Part shown: positions 48,501 to 55,360 of the stretch, in pieces
Layout: each line of letters begins with the position of its first letter
Numbering within the stretch: the stretch's first letter is position 1
Assembly (NCBI GenBank): GCA_963729365.1
Contig: CAVSNQ010000018.1
Span: 566,432-630,431 of the forward strand
Source of the DNA: JASHPR01 sp963729365
GTDB lineage: Bacteria; Actinomycetota; Actinomycetes; Streptosporangiales; Streptosporangiaceae
Length of the DNA stretch: 64,000 bases
Direction: 5' to 3'
Notes under the pieces: model-generated
The model's database searches: none
The model's input: the letters and a program-made list of their open reading frames with translations, nothing else
Told to the model about the DNA's origin: nothing
Program-made: the position numbers and the translations under genes

Positions 48501-48770
48501 CCCAACCTCCAGCTCCCATACAACCGCGAGTTCCTCGCCCAGCCGGTCCTCTTCGAGAGACTGAAGGTCCACCACGTGAGTGAGGCCGGGCTCGCCTTCG
48601 TCGGCCGGGCTGCGGGGAAGTCCCTGCGGGCGCACGTCGGCGACGGCCCACGTGGCGCCGCGGACGTTGACGATCTGGCCGCGCTCTGGCAGGGGAGGCA
48701 CGAACACCTGGGAAGGCTCGCCGGCCCGGTCAGCGGAACGATCTTCCGCGGTGATTGTCAACCGAACCAT
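45534..48770 (-). CDS. drmD: DISARM class 1 SNF2-like helicase DrmD
   Basis: 1078 residues from the ATG at 48770. Helicase motifs: Walker A LLLADDVGLGKTIEAGLVLQ (about 163-182), DEAH in ILIVDEAHHVAP, SATPHNGY, motif V VLVATDSAGEGIDLQDHC and motif VI PSRLEQRIGRIDRYGQ. C-terminal helical and coiled-coil region with many charged residues. Members of this SNF2 class (drmD) occur only in class 1 DISARM. The GAGGGG sequence touching the ATG is too close for a normal ribosome binding site, so a TTG three codons on (48761) is a possible true start. First gene of the operon, divergent from the XRE-ImmA gene. Confidence 0.93.
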   Translation of the reverse strand: MVRLTITAEDRSADRAGEPSQVFVPPLPERGQIVNVRGATWAVADVRPQGLPRSPADEGEPGLTHVVDLQSLEEDRLGEELAVVWELEVGNTVAPDQGLPETISPDGFDQPNTLAAFVDAVRWGAVTSADGSTFQAPFRSGANVEAYQLEPLRRALQSARTNLLLADDVGLGKTIEAGLVLQELLLRHRARSVIIVCPPSLSLKWQDEMREKFGLEFEIVNSELMARVRRSHGLNANPFRLFPRVIVSMAWLPSLRAQRLLRDVFADVRDTGTARRYAFDILIVDEAHHVAPASPTGVSGFRGYAVDSNRTIATRALAEKCEHRLFLSATPHNGYSESFTALMEMIDGRRFKRGASLDERALRDIAVRRLKADLREAKGFQPRELKTLAFTPDPDEVEKFALLDRILAESARRNRRDGSGGIVAMLLKKRFLSSPWSFALTLRRYTEADPGRGLAVDDEEQYYQEVLGSGQSDEEEGDAEHPEFTTLRHSKRSDPLSAATSENIASLIAWGQKYENQPDARLTELLEFLDAVCRPDGTWSNERVVVFTEYAATLDWIVRVLSQHGYRDGTELAVIQGSTPTEDREDIRAKFTAPPDKQPVRVLVATDSAGEGIDLQDHCHRLVNFDIPFNPSRLEQRIGRIDRYGQERTPEIYQLSPAGNGSAYARDLKFLLEKVRQKIGTIAADLGSANEVIDVEIQDHFTPGGTGRKVRLSARDDGNVIINRALAGGMELNRALTELSRTYGERKAEMHLTPANALRVVDAALELTGQPPLHAVEGHDPAEVFEVLALDSAWQSALRGLETRLNPGVLRPVTFDEQVARTRDDVEESIDDLVYIHLGHALLQRSARILRSALFNVDSPVHRVTAVMVGDLPQSCVAAVSRLVLVGLGGLRLHEEVFLTGIRIRGQAMSEAKAEEVLDRALDAQDLVLADAEVRRELADLWNGDGAPLRTRLLTAMEQKAKTRQDKVIDALHKRRDTDVARAREIFAAFRVNLQESRDRLDREIRSEEEKLFPDDQQRQRRRDLASMIDRLDSLDDEEQREIAAIGARYADIRPHVTAAAVVFALTPDDARDGGIQP

Positions 48771-48807
48771 CCCCTCGCAGCGCTTCACTTCGCAGCAGTG
48801 CCTGCCC

Positions 48808-48851
48808 ATCATGGGCCAGTTTTGCGATTTTCGCAAATCTTCTGTTAGCCT
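48808..48851. promoter_or_regulatory. Divergent drmD / immA promoters with shared palindromic operator
   Basis: TTTGCGA (48821-48827) and TCGCAAA (48831-48837) form a perfect 7-3-7 inverted repeat. Leftward: -35-like TTGCGA at 48836-48831, 17-base spacer, -10-like CATGAT at 48813-48808. Rightward: -35-like TTGCGA at 48822-48827, 18-base spacer, weak TAGCCT at 48846-48851, seven bases before the ATG of the XRE-ImmA gene, which has no ribosome binding site (leaderless). Thus one palindrome overlaps the -35 boxes of both genes. Binding by the XRE protein is inferred. Confidence 0.65.
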
Positions 48852-48858
48852 TGCGCGC

Positions 48859-49962
48859 ATGCAGGGCATACCTGGCCGCGTGCTGAGCCTGATCGAAGAC
48901 TCAGGCCTGAGCCGTCGTGCCTTCGCGGGGGAGATCGGGCTCGATGACTCCAAGCTATCGAAATCCCTGAGCGGCACCCGCCGCTTTTCATCGCTCGATC
49001 TGGCGCGCATCGCGGACCGGTGCAAGGTCACGGTTGACTGGCTGGTCACGGGGGAGGAGCCGCCCCTGGCGGTCGCCGCCAGGACGACCAGCGGCGATGC
49101 GCGCACCGCGCTGGAGGCAGCCAAGCGGTACAGCACGATACGCGGCGACCTCGCCTCGCTTGGCTGGCCACAGCCGTGGCGGCCGGTGCCACTGGCGGCC
49201 GTGAGCGGCACCTATGCTGAGCAAGGCCGCGCGCTGGCACGGTGGGCGCTGTCTCTTGTGACCGAGGCAGGCCGGTCGGTTGGTGACACGGACCTTCCCA
49301 GCGTGGTTGAAGATGTCTTCGGTGCCGATGTCGCCGTCGTCGCGCTTGACGCCGGTTTCGACGGGCTGGCAGCCTCCTCCGAGGATGCCAAGCTGGTCGT
49401 GCTGGGAACGTCTCAGACCCCGGCGCGGCAGCGGTTCACCCTCGCGCACGAGCTGGGCCATCTGCTCGCGGGCGATGACCAGGGCGTCCATCTCGACCGT
49501 GACATCTACGACAAGGCGCAGGCGAAGGACCCCAGCGAGATGCGAGCCAACAGCTTTGCGTCGGCGTTGCTGATGCCGGAGGACGCCCTGCGCGAGGCAG
49601 TTGGGCGGGATGGGCTGTCGGAGCAAGGGTTCGCCGGGCTGGCGTGCGACCTCAAGGTGACGCCGTCGGCCCTGGCGTTCCGGCTGAAAGATCTTCGGCT
49701 CATCGATTCGGGAACGTGCGACCGGTACCGGTCCGTGTCCGCGGCCAAGGCCGCGACGATCGCCGGACGGGGCGAAGAGCTAGCCCGGCGGGTGGCCCTT
49801 GCTAACACGCCCCGTCTGCCAGGACTGCTCGTGCGGGATGCCTACGCGGCCTACGAAACCGGCGCGACCACGCTGCGCCCGTACGCCAGTCTCCTCGGTG
49901 TTGACGTCGATGAGCTCAGGCAGGCGCTCGAGTCCCAACATGGGGCGGCCGGGGTCTCATGA
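48859..49962 (+). CDS. XRE-family regulator fused to ImmA/IrrE metalloprotease
   Basis: 367 residues, ATG at 48859. N-terminal HTH (LSLIEDSGLSRRAFAGEIGL ... SKLSKSLSGTRRFSSLDLAR), then an ImmA/IrrE-type zinc protease domain with FTLAHELGHLLAG (His197, Glu198, His201). Family members cleave or sense a partner repressor in response to DNA damage or phage signals. The mRNA appears leaderless. Coupled by ATGA to the PIN-like gene. Its position opposite drmD over a shared palindrome suggests it regulates the DISARM operon. Confidence 0.85.
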   Translation: MQGIPGRVLSLIEDSGLSRRAFAGEIGLDDSKLSKSLSGTRRFSSLDLARIADRCKVTVDWLVTGEEPPLAVAARTTSGDARTALEAAKRYSTIRGDLASLGWPQPWRPVPLAAVSGTYAEQGRALARWALSLVTEAGRSVGDTDLPSVVEDVFGADVAVVALDAGFDGLAASSEDAKLVVLGTSQTPARQRFTLAHELGHLLAGDDQGVHLDRDIYDKAQAKDPSEMRANSFASALLMPEDALREAVGRDGLSEQGFAGLACDLKVTPSALAFRLKDLRLIDSGTCDRYRSVSAAKAATIAGRGEELARRVALANTPRLPGLLVRDAYAAYETGATTLRPYASLLGVDVDELRQALESQHGAAGVS

Positions 49963-50498
49963 CTGAGTACCTGTTCCCCGACAACACGGTCCTGTGCAAC
50001 TTCGCCGCCGTGAACCGCCTGGACCTGCTCACGTCGGTGGTGGGCGGGCGTGGCAGGTGGACGGAGGCCGTGGCCTATGAGGCGAGCAGGTCCGCCAGCA
50101 AACTGGCCGCCCTCCTCGGGCTCCCGGCAGAAGGCTGGCTGGATGAGCCAATCGAGATCACCAGCGAAACCGACATACGGAAGATCAACCAAATCCGGCG
50201 GGCAGTCTTCGGCGGCACCGACGACCATCCGTTAAAGCACCTCGGCGAAGCGCAAACCTGCTACGTGATCAAGAACTGGGCCGAGTTCGCCGGGTCATGG
50301 TGGATCTCAGACGACGGGGAAGCTCTTCGTTACGCGAAGTTCCAGAGCATCACCACGCGCGAGACTATCGACATCATGAGCATGGCCGTCACTAACGGCG
50401 ACATCGGCGCGCGCGACGCGTTCGCCCTTATGCAGCAGATGGCTGACTGCGACCGCCACCTTAGGCTCCCGAAGTCCCCCGAGGAGCTCCGGCGCTGA
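49959..50498 (+). CDS. PIN-like domain protein coupled to XRE-ImmA
   Basis: 179 residues, start overlapping the upstream stop (ATGA). The N-terminus MTEYLFPDNTVLCNFAAVNR carries the first PIN-type acidic residue; later GEAQTCYVIKNWAEFAGSWW and ISDDGEALRYAKFQSI provide further conserved acids in the usual order. It resembles PIN-like nucleases paired with ImmA/IrrE proteins in small toxin-antitoxin-like modules. Partner choice suggests the XRE-ImmA protein controls its activity or amount. Catalytic competence cannot be confirmed by eye. Confidence 0.65.
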   Translation: MTEYLFPDNTVLCNFAAVNRLDLLTSVVGGRGRWTEAVAYEASRSASKLAALLGLPAEGWLDEPIEITSETDIRKINQIRRAVFGGTDDHPLKHLGEAQTCYVIKNWAEFAGSWWISDDGEALRYAKFQSITTRETIDIMSMAVTNGDIGARDAFALMQQMADCDRHLRLPKSPEELRR

Positions 50499-50865
50499 AC
50501 CCGGCCTGTTGCGCTCGCCACGCAGTGAGTCCTCAGAGTCGACACGTGCTTACGGCATGAGGTGCGGCTTCTTCTCCGAAGCTTGCATATGTGCCTTGAG
50601 ATAAGTGTGCTTCCTCGGGCCGCATTGTGTCGGCAGTCTGCATCGAATATCCAATAGCATCAACGAAGTGCGATCTGCCCGGGGTTTATGACTTCCGCAA
50701 AGGAAAGCGGAGCAAGATATGCTTAAACCCGGGATAGCTCTGGATCGGGCGCGATCCAGTCGTTACCGTTGCTGATATACCGAACTTGGGTTAAGGGCCG
50801 CGACGGTGATTGTAGTGAACTCGCTGGGCTGAAAAGGCATTCAGCGATAGCAGGAGACGCGGGGA
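50499..50865. other. Non-coding region with likely oriT
   Basis: 367 bases, more AT-rich than neighbours, no gene. It ends at mobC and contains the nested inverted repeats listed separately. Confidence 0.55.
50678..50759. other. Candidate origin of transfer (oriT)
   Basis: Nested inverted repeats: CCCGGGGTTTA (50678-50688) pairs with TAAACCCGGG (50724-50733); within that loop CTTCCGC (50692-50698) pairs with GCGGAG (50707-50712). A further perfect repeat CTGGATCG-GGCG-CGATCCAG lies at 50740-50759. Clustered palindromes directly upstream of a mobC-relaxase pair are the expected layout of an oriT. The nick site is not identified. Confidence 0.55.
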
Positions 50866-51285
50866 ATGACGGCGCATAACAACGGGGCACGTCCAGGCGG
50901 GGGGCCGCTCGGCCGGCGGTCACGTCAGTCGGCTAAGCGGTGCCGACGGGTGGAGTTCTCCCTCACCAATGAGGAGTTCGACGATCTGAACGCGGCGGCC
51001 GCACGGGCAGGACTGGCCAGAGGCGCCTACGCGGCGGAGGCGGCGCTGTCAGTCGCCCGCGGCGTAACCTGCCCCGCTGATAACCCGTTCCGCGAGGCAC
51101 TGGGCGAGTTCATTCGGGCAGCCGGGCCGGTGCGGCGAATCGGGGTGAACCTGAACCAGGCAGTAGCGAAACTGAACGCCACCGGCCAGTGTTCCGGGGG
51201 CCTGCTCCCCTACGTGGCGGCCTGCCAGCGCCGGGCGGAACGGCTGGATGCGGCGGCGGAGGAGATCCGCCGCAGGCTCCGGTGA
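50866..51285 (+). CDS. mobC: MobC-family relaxosome accessory protein
   Basis: 139 residues, ATG at 50866 with GGAG about ten bases before it. A basic N-terminus, then 'RRVEFSLTNEEFDDLNAAAARAGLARGAYAAEAAL' (ribbon-helix-helix-like) and 'IRRIGVNLNQAVAKLNATGQ', the MobC signature. It binds oriT and helps the relaxase. The gene overlaps the relaxase gene by GTGA. Confidence 0.85.
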   Translation: MTAHNNGARPGGGPLGRRSRQSAKRCRRVEFSLTNEEFDDLNAAAARAGLARGAYAAEAALSVARGVTCPADNPFREALGEFIRAAGPVRRIGVNLNQAVAKLNATGQCSGGLLPYVAACQRRAERLDAAAEEIRRRLR

Positions 51286-52799
51286 TCGCGAAGATCAGCG
51301 ATCCGCGCGGCCAGCGAGTCGCCGGGCTGATCTACTACCTGTTCGGCCCCGGACGCCGCGAAGAACACACCGACCCACACCTGGTAGCCGGTTGGCGGCA
51401 CCCAGCCGAACTCGAACCCCCGTTGCGCCCCGACGGCGAGCGGGACTTCCGAAAGCTCTGCGGCCTGCTCCAGCAGCCGCACGCGGCACTCGGGCCGCGC
51501 GGCTTCGACCGCCCCGTCTGGCACTGCGCGGTCCGCGCCGCCCCAGAAGACAACACGCTGTCCGACGACGAGTGGGCGCAGGTCGCCGCGGACGTCATGC
51601 ACCGCACCGAGCTCGCGCCCTACGGCCAGGACGACGACGCCGTCCGCTGGATCGCCGTTCGCCACGGCGCTGATCACATCCACATCGTCACGTTGCTGGC
51701 CCGCCAGGACGGCGGCAGGCCCCGGCTGTCGAACGAGCGCTACCGGGTCCGCGAGCCGTGCAGGGCTGCCGAGGAACGGTACGGGCTCCGGCGCACGGCT
51801 CCCGGTGACCGGACCGCGGCCCGCCGTCCGACCCGCGCGGAGAACGAGAAGGCCAGGCGCCGCGGATGGCGGGAAGCACCGCGGGTCACGCTCAGGCGTG
51901 CGGTCAGCACCGCCGCAGCTGGAGCATCCAGCGAGCAGGAGTTCTTCGCCCGCCTCGACAGCGCCGGGGTGCTGGTCCGCAAGCGGCTGAGCGCGCGTAA
52001 TCCCACCGAGGTCACCGGATACGCCGTCGCGCTGCTCGGTGACGCCGCCCAGGACGGCGGCCCGGTGTGGTTCGGCGGCGGGAAGCTTGCTGCCGATCTG
52101 ACCCTGCCCAAGCTGCGCCACCGCTGGGAACCTGCCCGCGTCACACTCCACGAGAAGTTCACAGCGCAGGAACGGGACGCGTTGTGGGAACTCGCCGCCC
52201 GGACAGCAGCTGACGCGTCCGCGCAGATCCGCTCCCACGCCGCCACAAGCCCAGCCGCTGCGGCCGACGCCGCATGGGCCGCCGCGGACACGATACACGC
52301 CGTCGCTGCCGCTCTCGGCAGCCGGATACTCAGCCAGGCCGCCGACAGCTACGACCGTGCCGCCCGCGCCCCGTACGGCCGGATTCCCGGCTCGACGCCA
52401 GCAGGGAACCGCCTGCGCCAGGCCGCACGCCTGCTAGCTGCATCCGGCACTGCCAGCGGCGGCAGCACGCTGGCGGTGGTGACCTTGGTCACCCGGCTTG
52501 CAGCGCTCGCCGAGGCCGTCGCCGAATTGCGTGATGTTCAGCAGCGGGTCGCCCAATTAGCCAGCGCTCGTCGCGCGGCCGAACGCCTACATGCAGCCCG
52601 AGCCGCCTATGCCACTTGGACACCGACGGCACGTGCCCGGGCCGACACGCCAGGGGAGCGAGTGCACCTCGAATTCCCCTCCCCGCCAGGCTCACCGCCG
52701 CGGGATTCAGCGGTGCCAGTCCTAGGAACGCCAGCACGGCCAGGTCCCCGCGCCTCACGCAGCCCTAGGTCACCGCGCCCGCGCTGCCCCACCCGCTGA
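51282..52799 (+). CDS. MobA/VirD2-like relaxase (MOBP type)
   Basis: 505 residues from the GTG at 51282, overlapping the mobC stop. N-terminus IAKISDPRGQRVAGLIYYLF carries Tyr18/19 as candidate nicking tyrosines; RHGADHIHIVTLLARQDG is the metal-binding HxH motif III. The relaxase domain covers about 1-230; the rest is Ala-rich helical with a Pro/Arg/Ser-rich tail. It should nick one strand at oriT and pilot the element into a recipient using a conjugation apparatus from elsewhere, since no transfer ATPase is present here. Confidence 0.87.
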   Translation: MIAKISDPRGQRVAGLIYYLFGPGRREEHTDPHLVAGWRHPAELEPPLRPDGERDFRKLCGLLQQPHAALGPRGFDRPVWHCAVRAAPEDNTLSDDEWAQVAADVMHRTELAPYGQDDDAVRWIAVRHGADHIHIVTLLARQDGGRPRLSNERYRVREPCRAAEERYGLRRTAPGDRTAARRPTRAENEKARRRGWREAPRVTLRRAVSTAAAGASSEQEFFARLDSAGVLVRKRLSARNPTEVTGYAVALLGDAAQDGGPVWFGGGKLAADLTLPKLRHRWEPARVTLHEKFTAQERDALWELAARTAADASAQIRSHAATSPAAAADAAWAAADTIHAVAAALGSRILSQAADSYDRAARAPYGRIPGSTPAGNRLRQAARLLAASGTASGGSTLAVVTLVTRLAALAEAVAELRDVQQRVAQLASARRAAERLHAARAAYATWTPTARARADTPGERVHLEFPSPPGSPPRDSAVPVLGTPARPGPRASRSPRSPRPRCPTR

Positions 52800-52927
52800 C
52801 CCTGGTCAATGTCAGCGCATCCATCACGGCAACCGCCCGGGCTGCCCCGAGATGGATGGCGGCGTGCCCTGGGGCCTAGAGGATAGTGTCTGCGCGGACG
52901 GCGCCCAGCTGGGACAGTGGCTGTGCC

Positions 52928-53137
52928 TCAGGCCAGGTTGAACTCGCCCGTCTTGATCGCAACTGTGAATGCCCGCCAGTCATCCGGCGTGAACGCTAGC
53001 GCTGGTCCGCCAGAGTCCTTGGAATCCCGCACGGCGACCGTCCCAGGCAGGTTGTCAGCGATCTCGACGCAGTTGCCACCATTGCTGCCGCTGTAACTGC
53101 TCTTGCGCCAAATGGCGTTGTCTATGTTGTTGCCCAT
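52928..53137 (-). CDS. DUF397 protein
   Basis: 69 residues with the DUF397 core WRKSSYSGSNGGNCVEIAD and VAVRDSKD ... LAFTPDDWRAFTVAIKTGEF. In streptomycetes such proteins are paired with DUF5753 XRE regulators (WhiJ/BldB type) and modulate development or secondary metabolism. It overlaps the regulator's 3' end by 16 bases, so they are co-transcribed. Confidence 0.9.
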   Translation of the reverse strand: MGNNIDNAIWRKSSYSGSNGGNCVEIADNLPGTVAVRDSKDSGGPALAFTPDDWRAFTVAIKTGEFNLA

Positions 53138-53961
53138 CGCTCCTCAGCTACCTTCCCGATCAGGTCTCGTGAGGCTCCACGGGGTAGCGCGTCAGCTCTC
53201 AACGTGTCGAAGGTGCGCGAAAGCCTCACGACCACGCACGACACCTTGGTGGTCTGCCCCTGGTCGGGCGACTCCATGTACACGGTACCTGCTGCGTTAC
53301 CGAAGCTGGCGATGGCGAAGCCGCCCAGAAGGCCGGAGTGCGCGCCTATTTCGGCGGGCACGATCTGAACCGTGATGTTGCTGCGGCATGAGGTATCGGC
53401 CAGGTGCAGTAGCTGGTCATACATGATCTTGCGCGTTCCGATAAGCCGGTGCAGCACGGCCTCGTCCAGCACGGCCCACAGGGTCGGTGGCTCTGCTCGA
53501 TCGAAGATCGTCTGTCGCTCCAGTCGAGCAGCTACCAACTCGTCCAGCTGGTCTTCAGCCGTCTCCGGATCCGCGGCAAGGATCGCCCTGGAGTAGTCAG
53601 CGGTCTGGAGCAAACCCGGCATGATGAGGGGCTCCCACGAGCACAGCGACGTCGCGCGCCGTTCGGAGTCGATCCATTCGGCGAACCAGGAGGGATAGCC
53701 ACCGTCCCAGCGCCGGGCCAGTTCATAGATCCGCCCGAACAGTCCACCCGATTCAGCGAATGCTTGGTCGCAGCCTTGGGCGAAGTCTTGCGATGGTGCC
53801 CGCTCGCCCATTTCGACCTTGCCGACCTGGGCGCCCGAGTAGCCCAGCCGCTGCCCTAGCTGATCCTGGCTCAGCCCGGCGGCGGCCCGGGCCCGGCGCA
53901 GCTCGGCGCCGAAGAACTGTAACGGTCCCGCGCTCGGGTCCAGTTCGCGTACCAGCGGCAC
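53122..53961 (-). CDS. XRE regulator with DUF5753 (Scr1/WhiJ-like)
   Basis: 279 residues from the GTG at 53961 (GAGG five bases upstream); the frame is open up to 54090 but the extra part is not like the family. HTH: FFGAELRRARAAAGLSQDQLGQRLGYSGAQVGKVEMGER. The DUF5753 domain spans about 100-270 with PGLLQTADYSRAIL and 'LDEAVLHRLIG' motifs. Acts with the overlapping DUF397 protein; a divergent HATPase gene 155 bases away completes an abaA/whiJ-like locus. Confidence 0.9.
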   Translation of the reverse strand: MPLVRELDPSAGPLQFFGAELRRARAAAGLSQDQLGQRLGYSGAQVGKVEMGERAPSQDFAQGCDQAFAESGGLFGRIYELARRWDGGYPSWFAEWIDSERRATSLCSWEPLIMPGLLQTADYSRAILAADPETAEDQLDELVAARLERQTIFDRAEPPTLWAVLDEAVLHRLIGTRKIMYDQLLHLADTSCRSNITVQIVPAEIGAHSGLLGGFAIASFGNAAGTVYMESPDQGQTTKVSCVVVRLSRTFDTLRADALPRGASRDLIGKVAEERWATT

Positions 53962-54116
53962 CACAGCCTCGCTTCCCGGACGGCCCGGACGCCATTGGTG
54001 ACGTTCGGACACGTCCTGACGACAGCCCGTCTTGGCTAGCGATCCTAAAACCACCTCACAAGGATGACTACCAGAAATCGCTCTAGGCACTGAGTCACCA
54101 GGGACCGGGAGAAAGC

Positions 54117-54515
54117 ATGCGCGAGACAGCTAACGCACCGTTGCTCGCGTGGTCGCGCGTCTTTCCCGCCGTTCCCGCGCAAGTGCGGGAGGCGCGCCAG
54201 TTCCTGTCCGCGATACTTGACGGCCGCCCGGCCACCGATGACTCCATCCTGTGCTTGTCCGAGCTGGTCACCAACGCCACCGTTCACAGCCGATCCCGCG
54301 AGCCTGACGGCCATTTCTCTGTCCGTGTCCACCTGCATGGCAGCTGTTTACGGGTGCAAGTTTCCGACCAGGGCGGCCCCTGGGCTCAGCCAGCACAAAC
54401 GGATGAACGCAACGGCCGCGGCTTGCTCATCGTCGACCAATTGGCCCGCGCCTGGGGGCGCGATGGGAATGACCAGATCGGGTGGACGATCTGGTTCGAG
54501 ATGGAGTGCTGGTGA
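54117..54515 (+). CDS. HATPase-domain anti-sigma-factor-like kinase (RsbW type)
   Basis: 132 residues, ATG at 54117 with GGGAGAAAG just before it. GHKL ATPase boxes: LSELVTNATVHS (N-box), VQVSDQGGPW (G1), NGRGLLIVDQLA (G2). Single-domain proteins of this kind phosphorylate anti-anti-sigma factors or bind DUF397-type partners in actinomycetes. Divergent from the XRE-DUF5753 gene; overlapped by the next gene (GTGA). Confidence 0.88.
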   Translation: MRETANAPLLAWSRVFPAVPAQVREARQFLSAILDGRPATDDSILCLSELVTNATVHSRSREPDGHFSVRVHLHGSCLRVQVSDQGGPWAQPAQTDERNGRGLLIVDQLARAWGRDGNDQIGWTIWFEMECW

Positions 54516-54796
54516 GCCTCAGCCAGACCGCCAACACGCCGGAGCCTGCCACCAAGGGCAGTCGGCCAGTCCCGCCACACACCTTCCTACTCGACGGTCA
54601 CCGGCTACGGCAGTTACGTCACCAGCGCGGCCTGTCACAAGAGGATCTGGCTGATCAAGCCGGGATTAGTCTTACGACCGTGGCCCGGCTGGAACGGCAG
54701 TTCCACGCTCCTTGCCGGGGCTGGACTCTCGGCCGTCTTGCCAGAGCACTCGGCGAGCCCTCAGCGACTATGACTCTCCAGCAGCCTCGCGACTAG
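54512..54796 (+). CDS. Small XRE-family HTH protein
   Basis: 94 residues, GTG at 54512 overlapping the HATPase stop. After a Pro/Thr-rich leader, LDGHRLRQLRHQRGLSQEDL, ADQAGISLTTVARLER and RGWTLGRLARALGE form a compact helix-turn-helix. No extra domain. Likely a transcriptional partner of the HATPase protein. A decayed copy of its C-terminus is seen at 56639-56711. Confidence 0.8.
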   Translation: MSLSQTANTPEPATKGSRPVPPHTFLLDGHRLRQLRHQRGLSQEDLADQAGISLTTVARLERQFHAPCRGWTLGRLARALGEPSATMTLQQPRD

Positions 54797-54841
54797 CCTG
54801 AGGCCCGCGACCACCCTCGCCTCCTGGGTAATCGCCACCGC

Positions 54842-55351
54842 TCAGTCCAGGTAGCCAGCGGGAGCGGGTCGATCTACCGGCAGTGCCCACTCCTGCCGTG
54901 CCACGCGAGCGGCCGTCTTTGCTTGTGCGAGACCAGACTCACCCCACCCCAGAATGCCCGAGGCCGCTGTCAGCGACGTCATCAACCGCCGGTAGATACG
55001 CCCGCCATCCGGATCCGGCGCCCGTGGCGCGAACTCTTCGATCACGCCGGCCATCCGTACCTGCGCATAAGGGCTACGGCCAGGACGTCTGACCTCTTGA
55101 TACCCCAGGTATGCGCTAGCGCCGATCCTGACCTGATTCTCCTCGAATGCCTCCCTGGTCAGGGTTGCCGTCATGCTGACGTCCTCTGGCTCCGGCGTCC
55201 CTCCAGGCAGGTTAAAGACGCCATCGTCATCTTGGACGAGCACCCGGCCCGTCCGAGGACACAGCAGGTACCCGTACACCTGAGTTACATACAGACGAGG
55301 CGGAACGGGCCTCTCATGCCACGTATACCTCGCCTCGGCAACGGCACTCAC
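54842..55351 (-). CDS. NUDIX hydrolase
   Basis: 169 residues. NUDIX box GGTPEPEDVSMTATLTREAF-EENQV (G-x5-E-x7-R-E-x2-E-E) is intact, so it should hydrolyse a nucleoside diphosphate derivative with Mg. The GTG at 55351 lacks a ribosome binding site, and the IS630 left repeat begins only ten bases upstream, so the insertion has removed the native promoter and leader. Possibly silent or driven from the IS. Confidence 0.85.
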   Translation of the reverse strand: MSAVAEARYTWHERPVPPRLYVTQVYGYLLCPRTGRVLVQDDDGVFNLPGGTPEPEDVSMTATLTREAFEENQVRIGASAYLGYQEVRRPGRSPYAQVRMAGVIEEFAPRAPDPDGGRIYRRLMTSLTAASGILGWGESGLAQAKTAARVARQEWALPVDRPAPAGYLD

Positions 55352-55360
55352 TTGGCCACG

